Assembly: GCF_900172375.1 (NCBI RefSeq)
Contig: NZ_FWFS01000003.1
Span: 221,055 to 285,054 of the forward strand
Length of the DNA: 64,000 bases
Reading direction: 5' to 3'
Origin: Aquimixticola soesokkakensis
Lineage (GTDB): Bacteria > Pseudomonadota > Alphaproteobacteria > Rhodobacterales > Rhodobacteraceae
Shown: piece by piece, positions 18,501-27,051 of the stretch
How the letters are laid out: each line of letters starts with the position of its first letter
How positions within the stretch are numbered: position 1 is the first letter of the stretch
Notes under the pieces: model-generated
Told to the model about the DNA's origin: nothing
The model's database searches: none
The model's input: only the letters and a program-made list of their open reading frames with translations
Translations under genes and position numbers: made by a program

Positions 18501-18707
18501 CATGGCATCTTCGAGAACCGTCGTCACCGAGTTCTGCACGGCACTTGCGGTCGCGCCCGAATAGCTGGCCGAGACGCGAATGGTCGTGGGCGCAATGTCG
18601 GGATATTGCGAGACCGGCAACTGGGTGATCGAAAACGCCCCCGCAAGCATGGTCACGATGGCGATCACCCACGCAAAGATGGGTCTGTCGATGAAAAAAT
18701 TGATCAT
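15594..18707 (-). CDS. RND efflux pump, inner-membrane subunit (HAE1/AcrB type)
   Basis: A 1037-residue proton-driven multidrug exporter of the resistance-nodulation-division family. It begins MINFFIDRPIFAWV, typical of AcrB-like pumps, with twelve transmembrane segments in two halves and two large periplasmic loops. The proton-relay Asp pair of TM4 is present (GLLVDDAIVVVENVERV). The C-terminal half has the usual GLAAKNAILIVEFAK. The adaptor gene ends six bases upstream, so they form one operon. No outer-membrane TolC gene or adjacent regulator is present in the window. Substrates cannot be told from the sequence. Confidence 0.95.
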   Translation of the reverse strand: MINFFIDRPIFAWVIAIVTMLAGAFSITQLPVSQYPDIAPTTIRVSASYSGATASAVQNSVTTVLEDAMTDVDGMLYMVSSSREGSASLTLTFDESVSGVDAQNAVQTKISNVEGQLPDTVQTAGVTVTRSSSSILLVGAIVSTDGTYSTLQLGDILDETISGPVQRTTGVGGINSFGSGYAMRIWLDPLKLAQYQLTPTDVTTAVSNQNSTVSVGSLGDQPTTQGQQFTASITAQSQLTTVEEFESILLKSEEGGSTVYLGDVARVEIGQESYGSDSRFDGKNAAGFGVNLATGANAVETAAAVRATLANLSGALPEGVQIEYAYDTAPFVELSIQKVEHTLIEAIVLVFLVILIFLQKFRATLIPIIAVPVVLLGAFAILAAFGYSINTLTMFAMVLAIGLLVDDAIVVVENVERVMEEEGLSPRDATRKSMGQIQGALIGIALVLSAVFLPMAFFGGSTGVIYRQFSVTIISAMVLSVIVALILTPALCASLLRQKHGPAIAPARWFNRNFDRMVEGYGALVTKFLWKPFLALVVLAGIGVAAWGIYGRLPSSFLPAEDQGVLMTMVNLTEGSTAAQTLAVVEDIEDYLLNEESEGVEATFAALGFGFGGSGQNAAMLFIKLKDFEERTGTDQTAAAIALRANMKFGNLRAGQVFFMQPPSIPGLGNSSGFEMYLVDQAGNGTQALIEAADTLVAQATADSRLTNMRASGTEAQSALQIDIDQQKAESLGVTVSSVNSMLSTIFSGRSVNDFILGTSLRPVIVQADAPYRMQPEDIDKWYALNSGGEMVPFSAFMTTQWVSVEPSLARYGGTDALSISGSNSDTASSGAAMDAMEELTANLSGGYGVAWTGLSYQERQSGDQAPYLYALSVLVVFLFLAALYESWSVPFSVMLAVPVGVLGALAAAWAFGQSNDVYFKVGILTTIGLAAKNAILIVEFAKDLEAEGKELIAATVEAAKLRLRPILMTSLAFMLGVLPLATASGAGAAAQNAIGIGVLGGMFTATFIGVFMVPSFYVLVRHLSDKKARKAHKARA

Positions 18708-18713
18708 GCGCGC

Positions 18714-19976
18714 TTACTCTGTTGCCGGCGGGGTTTGTGCGGCATCAGCCGATGTGTCGCTTGGTGCATCGCTGACCACGCCCTGATCGTCGATGACAAC
18801 CGGCACGGTCGTCACCTCGGTGCCCGCGGTCATGTTGCGCAGGCCGTCCACCACAAGGCTTTGGCCCTCGGTGACGCCATCGGTCACGATCCACGCGTTT
18901 TTGTAGCTCCCGTTCGAGGTCAGCGTGACCTGCACCGTTTTGCCGTCCTCGACGACAAAGGCGGTCAGCGACCCGTCCGACCCGCGCGATGTTGCGCGCT
19001 GGGGTACCAGAATGGCCTGCGTCGTGCCCAGCGTCAGATCCACCCGCAAGAACATGCCCGGCATGATCACCCGCTCGCCATTGTCAAAGCTGAGGCGGAA
19101 ATCGACGCTGCCGGTGGTGGTGGACACCGTATTTCCGGGGCTGACAAGCGTGCCCTTGCCCGAATAGCTTTGCCCGCTTTCCAGCGTGAGCGCGATGTCG
19201 AGCGCCTCGCCGCGTTCCAGAATCCCCGTTTCGACCTGATTGCGCACCCGCAACAGACGCGCGCTGCTTTCGGCCACATCGACATAGATCGGGTCCATCC
19301 GCGTCACGGTGGTCAGCGCCGATGTCTGGTTGGCCGTCACCAGCGCGCCAATCGACACATCCGCCACTTCGACCACGCCTGCAATCGGGCTGGTGATCAC
19401 GGTGCGTTCGACATTCAGCCTGGCGGTTTTCAACGCTGCCTGCGCCGAACTGAGCGTTGCCTGCGCCTGCAGCAGCGTCACATTGGCCGTGTCGATCTGC
19501 TCCTGCGTTACCGCAAGATTTGCCAGTTTGGCATAGCGATCCGCGACGGCCTGCGCGGCGGTGACACTGGCCTCGGCCCCTGCAACATCGGCCTGCGCGG
19601 CAGAGAGCGCGGCATCGTAGGTGTCACTGTCGAGGTGGAACAACACGTCGCCCACCGCCACACTCTGGCCTGCGGTGTAGTTGATTTCGGCCACAGTGCC
19701 CTCGACGCGGGGCCGGATGTCGGTTTGCTCATAGGCAACCGCGCGCCCGGGAAGCGTAATCACATAGGGCACGGCCTCGCTTTGCAGGGTGACGATGCCG
19801 ACTTCGGTCGGTCCGGCGGAAGGCATGCCCTGCGCCAAGGCCACCTGCGGCGCAACGACGGCGCCCGTGGCGAACACAGTGCCACCAAGCGCGATCGCAA
19901 GGGTCAAAGCCGATGCCCGCAGGGGGCTGTTTGCGCGACGATGCGAAACGATGGGGCGAAGCAGGCGACACGGCAC
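18714..19976 (-). CDS. RND efflux periplasmic adaptor (membrane fusion protein)
   Basis: AcrA-type adaptor joining the RND pump to an outer-membrane channel. The GTG at 19976 is preferred because GAGGA lies 9 bases upstream; the frame extends to a TTG at 20000 with no ribosome binding site. Residues up to about 50 form an export signal (ALTLAIALGG...ALAQ, probably cleaved after ALAQ). Then follow the lipoyl/barrel-sandwich halves (EGTVAEINYTAGQSV and ITSPIAGVVEVADV), an alpha-helical hairpin between them, the beta-barrel and the membrane-proximal domain. It is immediately upstream of the pump gene on the same strand. No lipobox Cys is evident. Confidence 0.93.
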   Translation of the reverse strand: MPCRLLRPIVSHRRANSPLRASALTLAIALGGTVFATGAVVAPQVALAQGMPSAGPTEVGIVTLQSEAVPYVITLPGRAVAYEQTDIRPRVEGTVAEINYTAGQSVAVGDVLFHLDSDTYDAALSAAQADVAGAEASVTAAQAVADRYAKLANLAVTQEQIDTANVTLLQAQATLSSAQAALKTARLNVERTVITSPIAGVVEVADVSIGALVTANQTSALTTVTRMDPIYVDVAESSARLLRVRNQVETGILERGEALDIALTLESGQSYSGKGTLVSPGNTVSTTTGSVDFRLSFDNGERVIMPGMFLRVDLTLGTTQAILVPQRATSRGSDGSLTAFVVEDGKTVQVTLTSNGSYKNAWIVTDGVTEGQSLVVDGLRNMTAGTEVTTVPVVIDDQGVVSDAPSDTSADAAQTPPATE

Positions 19977-20021
19977 GCTATAAATTCCTCTCAAAGTCAA
20001 AACCTATCAAATCCTTTAGAA

Positions 20022-20051
20022 ATCACGCGTCCAAAGATCACGCGACGTGAT
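20022..20051. promoter_or_regulatory. Candidate operator upstream of RND operon
   Basis: A perfect inverted repeat ATCACG-CGA-CGTGAT at 20037-20051 lies about 60 bases upstream of the adaptor start, with an additional ATCACGCG half-site at 20022-20029, exactly 15 bases away. This is the size and symmetry expected of a TetR or MarR dimer site. The regulator gene is not adjacent. Confidence 0.5.
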
Positions 20052-20076
20052 GAAAACGAAACAAAGATGCGCAGGC

Positions 20077-20100
20077 TGTCGCCCCGGGGAGGAGGCGACA
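20077..20100. other. Hairpin in RND upstream region
   Basis: TGTCGCC (20077-20083) pairs with GGCGACA (20094-20100). It lies between the phnA-like gene and the RND operon and could be the terminator core for phnA on the minus strand, although no T-run is visible. Confidence 0.35.
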
Positions 20101-20232
20101 AATTGCGTGGCTTGTACCCTTTACGACGGATGTAAGCTTTTCCGTCACGAGTCACGGCTTTGTGTTTGATATTCTTGCGCAAACCGGCATCCCGCCCAGC
20201 GCATAGCTGCCCGCTTTCGGCTGCGCCGCGCG

Positions 20233-20739
20233 TCAGCGTTTTTTGACAAACTCGGTCAGAATCACGATCCGCTGGCCTTCGACACGCCCCTCGATCTGGC
20301 TGGCCGTATCCGCCAAAAGCGAAATGCGCGTCACGGCGGTGCCACGTTTGGCCGTAAAGCCCCCGCCTTTGACGACCAGATCCTTGATCAAGACCACCGT
20401 ATCGCCCGCCGCCAGAACATCGCCATTGCTGTCACGGTGGATCACGTCCGATCCGCCCGACTGCGCCCAGTCCAGCACCTCGGGCTCGAGGTAGAGCATC
20501 TCGAGGGCATCCGCTGCAAAGGCCTGATCGCGCAACCGGTTGAGCATCCGCCAGCACAGAACCTGAACGGCAGGCTCTTGTGACCACATCGCCGTGCTTA
20601 GACAGTGCCAGTGATCTGTCGGGACATCATGGCCCTTGATCCCCTCGGCGCAGGTCTTGCACAGGGGCACGCTGTCACTGCGCGGCGCCACATCCACCCG
20701 TGCCACATCCCGCCCTGAGTCACAAAAAGCACAGATCAT
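20233..20739 (-). CDS. PhnA/YjdM-type zinc-ribbon protein
   Basis: A 168-residue protein of the PhnA (YjdM) family. It has an N-terminal zinc ribbon (CAFCDSG and LCKTC) and the C-terminal PhnA domain with the conserved DSNGDVLAAGD and VLIKDLVVKGG segments. The ATG at 20739 with AAGGA upstream is the real start; an open frame continues upstream without homology. Despite the name, members are not required for phosphonate breakdown and their role is unknown. It stands alone, divergent from tamA and upstream of the RND operon on the same strand. Confidence 0.88.
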   Translation of the reverse strand: MICAFCDSGRDVARVDVAPRSDSVPLCKTCAEGIKGHDVPTDHWHCLSTAMWSQEPAVQVLCWRMLNRLRDQAFAADALEMLYLEPEVLDWAQSGGSDVIHRDSNGDVLAAGDTVVLIKDLVVKGGGFTAKRGTAVTRISLLADTASQIEGRVEGQRIVILTEFVKKR

Positions 20740-21059
20740 GGCGCATCCTTTGCGGCAAAAAAGAGTGTAAATCCGTGCGTTGCATGCCATCCCGACGCCC
20801 CGCAGGCAAGGGGACACCCCGCCAGATACCCCGCCAGACACCGCGCCAAAGGTCGCATGCGCGCGCCGCCGTGCCCACAGGCGCATCCCCATCACGTCAA
20901 ATCACAACCGCGACTTTCCGCCGAGCGGCTGAAACAATCGCGCTTTGGGCATGTTTTCGCCCGCAAGCCCTTTCCTTTCAGGCAAACTCGGGCACATTAT
21001 CACGAAAAGTCATGCCGTTTTCAAAGCGCGCAAAATGAGACGCCAGATCGAGGTCCGAG
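20740..21059. other. Divergent intergenic region phnA-like / tamA
   Basis: 320 bases without a supported gene. It must hold the two divergent promoters. A short tandem repetition ACCCCGCCAGAT/ACCCCGCCAGAC lies near 20817-20845. No clear operator or RNA structure recognised. Confidence 0.45.
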
Positions 21060-22967
21060 TTGCACAATTCAAACAAACCGCCTGTCGCTGACAGTTTCCC
21101 GCCTTCGACGAACGCGCCGCGCGGCGCTCAGGCGCTGCGCCGCGGGGTCTCCTGTGTGGCGCTGGCTCTGGTGGCGGCGGCGGGTTTGGCGACAAGCCAG
21201 CCCGCGCAGGCGCTCGACATCCGCTGGAGCGATGCGCAAAACGGCGATCTCGACAAGGACCTGCTGAAAACGCTCAAGGGCGTCTCGCTGACGGAAACCG
21301 CGCAGGCCGAGGATGAAACCGACAGCCAGTCGATCATCTCGGCGGCACAATCGGACTATCGCCAGGTGGTCGGCGTGCTCTATCGCGACGGCTACTACGG
21401 CCCGAACGTGCATATTTACATCGACGGTGTCGAAGCGTCCCAACGCCAGCTGATCAACCCGCCCGCCACCGTGGAAAATGTCCTCTTTGTCATCGACACC
21501 GGCCCGCAATTTTCTTTCGGACAGGCCGAGGTCGGCCCGCTGGCAACCCTCAACAAACGCGAAGTGGCCGAAGCCAATACCGTGCCCGAGGCCTTTGCGA
21601 CGGGCGAAGTGGCCAAATCCGCGCTGGTGGGCAAGGCCAAGGACGCCGCGATCGAAGGCTGGCGGCAGGATGGCTACCCGATGGCCGCCCTCAGCCGCTC
21701 GGATGTGGTCGCCAACCACCCGAGCGAAACGCTGAATGTCGCCCTCGGGATCACCCCCGGCCCCAAAGCAACCATGGGCGCCTTGACCTTTTCGGGCGAG
21801 ACCAGAGTGCGCCCCGAACGGATGGTCGCCATCGCAGGCTACCCCACGGGCAAGGAATACGACCCCGACCTGATGACACTGGTCACCACACGCCTGCAAC
21901 GCACGGGCACCTTCACCTCCGTCTCGCTGAGCGAAGCCGACCGCGTGAACCCCGATGGCACCTATGATGCCACGGTCGCCACCGTGGACTACAAGCCCCG
22001 CCGCTTCGGCTTTGGCGCGGAGCTGTCCTCGGTCGATGGGCTGACCATCAGCTCCTATTGGTATCACCGCAACATCACCGGCGCGGCGGATCGTTTGCGC
22101 TTTGACGCCGAAGTGGCGGGCATCGGCTCCCCGTCGGGCGAGGATTACACGCTGTCGACCACCTACCGCCGCCCCGCGACCTTCTGGACGGACACCACGC
22201 TGGTGGCCACCGCAACGGCGTCGCGGCTGGACGAGCCGGACTATCTGTCAAAACTGGTCGAGGGCCAGATCGGCCTTGAGGCCATCGTCAGCCCGACCTT
22301 CAACGCCACGGCCAGCATCGGCTATCGCTATTCCGAAGATACCGACGATCTGGGCACGCGCGAATTCCACCACATCATTTTTCCCATCGAAATCGAAGGC
22401 GACTACCGCCGCCCCAACAGCCTCAACCCCGTGTCGGGCAACTACTATACCGCCGACATTACCCCCTATATCGGTGTGCAAGGCTCGACCTCGGGCGCAC
22501 GGTTCTACGGCGATGCGCGGCGCTACTTCAGCCTTGGGGCGCAGGACCGCATCGTGCTGGCGGGGCGTGTGATGGCCGGCTCGATTGTCGGCTCCGATCT
22601 GGACACCACGCCTGCGGATCTGCTGTTTTACTCGGGCGGCGGGGGCACTGTGCGCGGACAACCCTACCAATCGCTCGGCGTGACGACAGAGGACGGCGCG
22701 GATGTTGGCGGGCTGGGCTACCTTGGCCTCAACGCCGAAGTGCGCGGCAAGATCACCGATAAAATTCAGCTTGTCGGCTTTTACGACTACGGCACCGTTG
22801 GCACCTCTTCTGTGCCCGGTCAGGACGCGAAATCCCAAGCGGGTGCAGGGCTTGGCCTGCGCTACAACACCGGCGTCGGCCCGATCCGGCTGGACGTCGC
22901 CACCCCTGTGTCGGGCGAGACCGGCGATGGCATTCAGGTTTACATCGGAATCGGACAAGCATTTTGA
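21060..22967 (+). CDS. tamA: Translocation and assembly module outer-membrane protein TamA
   Basis: An Omp85-family outer-membrane barrel that works with TamB to insert outer-membrane proteins or move phospholipids. The 635-residue protein has a signal peptide (about residues 28-52, ending QPAQA), POTRA-like domains to about residue 300 (YRDGYYGPNVHIYIDG and YPTGKEYDPDLM are typical) and a C-terminal barrel ending with IQVYIGIGQAF, with the terminal Phe expected of outer-membrane barrels. The VRGQPYQSLG segment matches the VRGY/F loop of Omp85 proteins. Translation appears to start at TTG 21060, supported by GAGG seven bases upstream. Its stop overlaps the tamB start by four bases. Confidence 0.9.
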   Translation: MHNSNKPPVADSFPPSTNAPRGAQALRRGVSCVALALVAAAGLATSQPAQALDIRWSDAQNGDLDKDLLKTLKGVSLTETAQAEDETDSQSIISAAQSDYRQVVGVLYRDGYYGPNVHIYIDGVEASQRQLINPPATVENVLFVIDTGPQFSFGQAEVGPLATLNKREVAEANTVPEAFATGEVAKSALVGKAKDAAIEGWRQDGYPMAALSRSDVVANHPSETLNVALGITPGPKATMGALTFSGETRVRPERMVAIAGYPTGKEYDPDLMTLVTTRLQRTGTFTSVSLSEADRVNPDGTYDATVATVDYKPRRFGFGAELSSVDGLTISSYWYHRNITGAADRLRFDAEVAGIGSPSGEDYTLSTTYRRPATFWTDTTLVATATASRLDEPDYLSKLVEGQIGLEAIVSPTFNATASIGYRYSEDTDDLGTREFHHIIFPIEIEGDYRRPNSLNPVSGNYYTADITPYIGVQGSTSGARFYGDARRYFSLGAQDRIVLAGRVMAGSIVGSDLDTTPADLLFYSGGGGTVRGQPYQSLGVTTEDGADVGGLGYLGLNAEVRGKITDKIQLVGFYDYGTVGTSSVPGQDAKSQAGAGLGLRYNTGVGPIRLDVATPVSGETGDGIQVYIGIGQAF

Positions 22968-25900
22968 GACAGCTTATTTTGAAACGCTCGACGTTTTTCG
23001 CAGCCCTTGTGGCCTTGCCGCTTGCCACCCTGCCCCTCACCCTGCCCCTCTGGGCCCAAGACACGGCGCAAGACACGGCGACCGCCGCGCAGGACGATCC
23101 CACCGGCATGGCCCAGGCCCCGCGCAGCGAGGATGAAATCGCCGCCGACGCCGAGGCCGCCGACCCGCGTCAGGAAGCCCAGGACAAATCGCGCATCGTC
23201 AGCTTCCTTGAGGAAAAACTGTCGGGAAAAGGCCGTGACATCCGCATTTCGGGCTTCAAAGGGCTGCTGTCGTCCACGGCGACGCTCGAAAGCCTGACGA
23301 TTGCCGATGGTCAAGGCACCTGGCTGACGCTGTCGGGTGTGACCCTCGATTGGGACCGCTCGGCGCTGTTGCTGCGCGGGCGTCTGGATGTTCAAAGCCT
23401 GACGGCGGATGAAATCATTCTGGCGCGCAAACCCGTGGCCGCCCTCACCGATGCGGTGCCCGACGCCAAAGCCACCCCCTTTGCGCTGCCTGACCTGCCC
23501 GTCTCGGTCTCCATCGACGAGCTCACGGCTGCAAAAGTGACACTGGGGCCGACCATTCTGGACACGCCCGAGGATATCGTCGTCGCGCTCACCGGCAATG
23601 CCCAGCTTGCGGATGGCGCGGGCACAGCGCAATTGGCTATCAACCGCATCGACGGCACCGTTGGCAGCTTCCAGCTGGCCGCAAGCTATGACGACGCGAC
23701 CACTGTGGCCGATATCAACCTGACCGTCACCGAGGAAAGCGGCGGCGTGATTGCCAGCCTGGCAAACCTGCCCGACAGCCCCTCCGTCGATCTGACGCTC
23801 ACCGGCTCCGGCCCGATTGACGCCTTCACCGCCGATCTGGACCTGTCCACCAACGGGGCGCCCCGCCTGCAAGGGGCTGTCACCCTTGGCGCGCAGCCCT
23901 ACACCGGCGACGATGTGACGGTGGCTGCGGGGGACCCCGCTCCGATGACCCGCACCTTCACTGTCGATCTTGGCGGCGATGTCACCGCCCTGTTCCTCAC
24001 CCAGTATCAGGACTTTTTCGGCCCCGATGTGGCGCTGACCACCACGGGGTCCCTGTATCCCAACGGCGCGCTGGACCTGAGCGCGCTGTCGCTGGATGCG
24101 CGCGCGATCACGCTTGAGGGCACCCTGTCGCTGGGGGCTGACAAATTCCCCACGGCCTTCGATCTGGACGGTCGCATTTCCAGCCCGGACGGCAGCCCTG
24201 TGTTGCTGCCGCTCTCGGGCGAGCCGGTGCGCGTGCAAAACGTCGATCTGCGCGCGCTGTTCGAGGCGGGTGCCAGCGAAGACTGGAACGCCGATATCAC
24301 CGTCCAGGGGTTCGAGCGCGGCGCCTATTCTGCAGCGGGCGCAACCCTGACGGGGCGCGGCACGATTGCGCGCAACGGCGATGTGGCCACGCAGGCCGAC
24401 GGGCTGACGGCCGATGTCAGCTTTGATCTCGAGAGTTTGAAAACCGGCGATAGCGATCTGGACACCGCCCTTGGCGAGACCCTTAAAGGCACCGCAGACA
24501 TCGCCTGGGAGCGCGGCGCGCCAACCGACGTGAAATCCCTGCAAGTGAGCGCAGGCAATGTGCGCCTGACCGCCTCGGCCACCATCGGCGGTCTGGAAAA
24601 CGGCTATCCGGTGTCAGGCAACGCAACCCTGAGCGCGCCGGATCTGACCCGTTTTGCCGCCGTGGCCGACCGCCCGCTCGCAGGGGCGGTCACCCTCGCG
24701 CTCGAAGGGGACGCCGCGCTGCTGGGCGGCGCGTTCGACCTCAAAGCGACGGGCACCGGCACCGATCTTCGGACCGGTATCGACCAGGCTGACAACGTGC
24801 TTGAGGGCGAAGCCGCGTTTACGGTGGATGCCAAGCGCGACGAAACCGGCACCACGCTGCGCCAGTTCGACGTGACCACCCCCGCCCTGACCATTTCGGC
24901 CAATGGCGATGTGGATGGCGACAATATCGACGTGGCGCTGGACGCGCGCCTCGATGATGCCGCGCGCCTGTCGGACCAGTTGCAAGGGCCTTTGACGCTG
25001 ACCGGCACGGCAGCGCGCAAGGATGCCGGCCCCTATGAGGTCGATCTGAGCGCCGCTGGCCCATATGACGCGCAGGCCAGCGTGATCGGCTCGGTCTCGC
25101 AGGAGGCCATCGACGTGACGATCGACGCCGCAATGCCCGACGTGTCCAAAGTCTATCCCAGTGCCGCCGGGCCGCTCGATGTCAACGGCACCATCAAACG
25201 CGCCAGCGCCACCGACCCGATGGATATCGACGTGACCGCGTCGGGTCCCTACAATGCCACCGCCTCGGTGATCGGGGCCGTGTCCAGCGACAAGATCGAT
25301 GTGCAGATCGCCGCCGCCCTGCCCGACGCTTCGCGCATCGTGGCCCAGACCACCGGCCCCTTTGCCCTGAACGGCAGCGTGAAACGCGAAGGCGCTGGCC
25401 CGATTGAAATCAACATGGACGCCAATGGCCCCTACGCGGCGACAACGACGGTGTCGGGGCAAATCGACGGTGGGGATTTCAACCTCGATGTCGATGCGCG
25501 CCTGCCCGAACTGGCCCGCGTCGTGCCCGCCGTGTCCGGACCGCTGGGCGTGAGCGGCAATGTCAGCCGCACAGGGGGCGGTGCCTTTGGTGTCAACGTC
25601 GATCTGACCGGCCCCGCAGGCACCAAAGCCAAAGTCGCGGGGACCCTGGGGGCGGATGTGTCCAGCGCGGACCTTGCGATCACCGGCACAGCCCCGCTGG
25701 GTCTGGCCAACCGCTACACCGATACGGTGTCGGTGACCGGCGCGGCCGCGTTCAACCTGCGCCTCGACGGCCCCTTGGCCCTGTCGTCGCTTGCAGGGAC
25801 GGTAAACTCGTCGGATGCGCGCGTCACCCTGCCCGCGATGGGCTACGGGTTCAATTTTCCCAGTGCCCAGATCACCCTGTCGGGCGGGCGCTCTACCCTC

Positions 25901-26968
25901 AATGTCACCGCGCGCTCGGATGACGGGGGGCGGTTCGAAGTCACCGGCCCGTTGAGCCTGTCCAACGGGTTTGACAGCGATCTGACGATCCGGCTGGTGC
26001 GCCTGCGTGTCCAGTCCGAAGACCTCTATGTGACCCGCATCAACGGCACGCTGCGCCTTGTGGGGCCATTGACGGGACAACCCCTGCTCTCGGGGGGGCT
26101 GACGCTTGAGGAAACCGAAGTAAATATTTCCGCGCCGGTGGGCGGGGGCACCGTGTCCATTCCCGACGTGGTGCACGCGGGCGAAACCAGTGCCGTGGAC
26201 AGCACCCTCGCGCGCGCCGGACTGGTCGAGACCGACAAGACCTCTGGGGCGACCACCACCACCAGCAGCGCTGGCGGCATTGCCCTGAGGGTGCGGGTCT
26301 CGGCGCCCAACCAGATTTTCGTGCGCGGGCGCGGGCTGGACGCGGAACTGGGCGGCTCGCTACAGGTGACGGGCACCACGGCCAACATCGTGCCCGTGGG
26401 CCAGTTCAACCTCGTGCGGGGGCGGCTCGACATTCTGGGGAACCGTCTGGACCTGCAAACGGGGAACCTCGTGCTTCAGGGCAACCTTGACCCCACGATC
26501 TACCTGCAAGCCACGACAACCACCGAGGATGCCACGATCACCGTAACGGTGTCGGGGTCTGTGTCCGATCCCGAGATCGATTTCTCCTCCTCGCCCGACC
26601 TGCCCGATGACGAAATTCTCGCACGGCTGATCTTTGGTCAGGCCCTGTCGGATATTTCACCGCTGCAAGCGCTGCAGCTTGCCCAGGCTGTGGCAACGCT
26701 GACCGGAAACGGGGGCGGTTTGATGAATTCGATCCGCGAGCAGTTCGACCTCGACGATCTGGATGTCTCGACCACGGATGACGGCACGCTGGCGGTGTCG
26801 GCGGGCAAATACCTGACCGACAACGTCTACACCGACGTGCAGCTCGACGCCGAGGGCAACACCCAGATCAACCTCAACCTCGACGTGACCAAGGATGTCA
26901 CCGTCAAGGGCGGCGTAAAGGACAGCGGCGAGACCTCTCTGGGGGTGTTCTTCGAACAGGACTACTGA
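22964..26968 (+). CDS. tamB: Translocation and assembly module inner-membrane protein TamB
   Basis: A 1334-residue AsmA-like/DUF490 protein that spans the periplasm as a hydrophobic beta-taco and partners TamA. It has an N-terminal signal anchor (residues 7-30), long beta-repeat body, and the conserved C-terminal DUF490 domain (DDEILARLIFGQ, then the final VFFEQDY). Translation starts at a TTG overlapping the TamA stop (TTGA), implying translational coupling. An internal repeat of about 61 residues occurs at least three times at roughly residues 699-882, each beginning GPY and containing GPL/GPF and a V/I-K/S-R motif. Length is in the normal family range. Confidence 0.92.
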   Translation: MRQLILKRSTFFAALVALPLATLPLTLPLWAQDTAQDTATAAQDDPTGMAQAPRSEDEIAADAEAADPRQEAQDKSRIVSFLEEKLSGKGRDIRISGFKGLLSSTATLESLTIADGQGTWLTLSGVTLDWDRSALLLRGRLDVQSLTADEIILARKPVAALTDAVPDAKATPFALPDLPVSVSIDELTAAKVTLGPTILDTPEDIVVALTGNAQLADGAGTAQLAINRIDGTVGSFQLAASYDDATTVADINLTVTEESGGVIASLANLPDSPSVDLTLTGSGPIDAFTADLDLSTNGAPRLQGAVTLGAQPYTGDDVTVAAGDPAPMTRTFTVDLGGDVTALFLTQYQDFFGPDVALTTTGSLYPNGALDLSALSLDARAITLEGTLSLGADKFPTAFDLDGRISSPDGSPVLLPLSGEPVRVQNVDLRALFEAGASEDWNADITVQGFERGAYSAAGATLTGRGTIARNGDVATQADGLTADVSFDLESLKTGDSDLDTALGETLKGTADIAWERGAPTDVKSLQVSAGNVRLTASATIGGLENGYPVSGNATLSAPDLTRFAAVADRPLAGAVTLALEGDAALLGGAFDLKATGTGTDLRTGIDQADNVLEGEAAFTVDAKRDETGTTLRQFDVTTPALTISANGDVDGDNIDVALDARLDDAARLSDQLQGPLTLTGTAARKDAGPYEVDLSAAGPYDAQASVIGSVSQEAIDVTIDAAMPDVSKVYPSAAGPLDVNGTIKRASATDPMDIDVTASGPYNATASVIGAVSSDKIDVQIAAALPDASRIVAQTTGPFALNGSVKREGAGPIEINMDANGPYAATTTVSGQIDGGDFNLDVDARLPELARVVPAVSGPLGVSGNVSRTGGGAFGVNVDLTGPAGTKAKVAGTLGADVSSADLAITGTAPLGLANRYTDTVSVTGAAAFNLRLDGPLALSSLAGTVNSSDARVTLPAMGYGFNFPSAQITLSGGRSTLNVTARSDDGGRFEVTGPLSLSNGFDSDLTIRLVRLRVQSEDLYVTRINGTLRLVGPLTGQPLLSGGLTLEETEVNISAPVGGGTVSIPDVVHAGETSAVDSTLARAGLVETDKTSGATTTTSSAGGIALRVRVSAPNQIFVRGRGLDAELGGSLQVTGTTANIVPVGQFNLVRGRLDILGNRLDLQTGNLVLQGNLDPTIYLQATTTTEDATITVTVSGSVSDPEIDFSSSPDLPDDEILARLIFGQALSDISPLQALQLAQAVATLTGNGGGLMNSIREQFDLDDLDVSTTDDGTLAVSAGKYLTDNVYTDVQLDAEGNTQINLNLDVTKDVTVKGGVKDSGETSLGVFFEQDY

Positions 26969-26989
26969 GGCAAAGCCCCCCTATGCAGC

Positions 26990-27034
26990 CCTCCGGCCCG
27001 CCGCGAAAGCGCAGGCCGGGGGGATTACCGGAGG
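26990..27034 (+). terminator. GC-rich hairpin after tamB
   Basis: CCTCCGG (26990-26996) pairs with CCGGAGG (27028-27034), enclosing smaller GC-rich stems. No T-run follows, so termination is only probable. Confidence 0.35.
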
Positions 27035-27051
27035 AAGCGCAGGCCGGGGCC

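Noticed and set aside
19997..20182. 61-codon basic open frame (MRKNIKHKAVTRDG...)
   Set aside because: Resembles a ribosomal-type basic peptide at first sight but matches no ribosomal protein I know, has no ribosome binding site, and overlaps the RND operator region.
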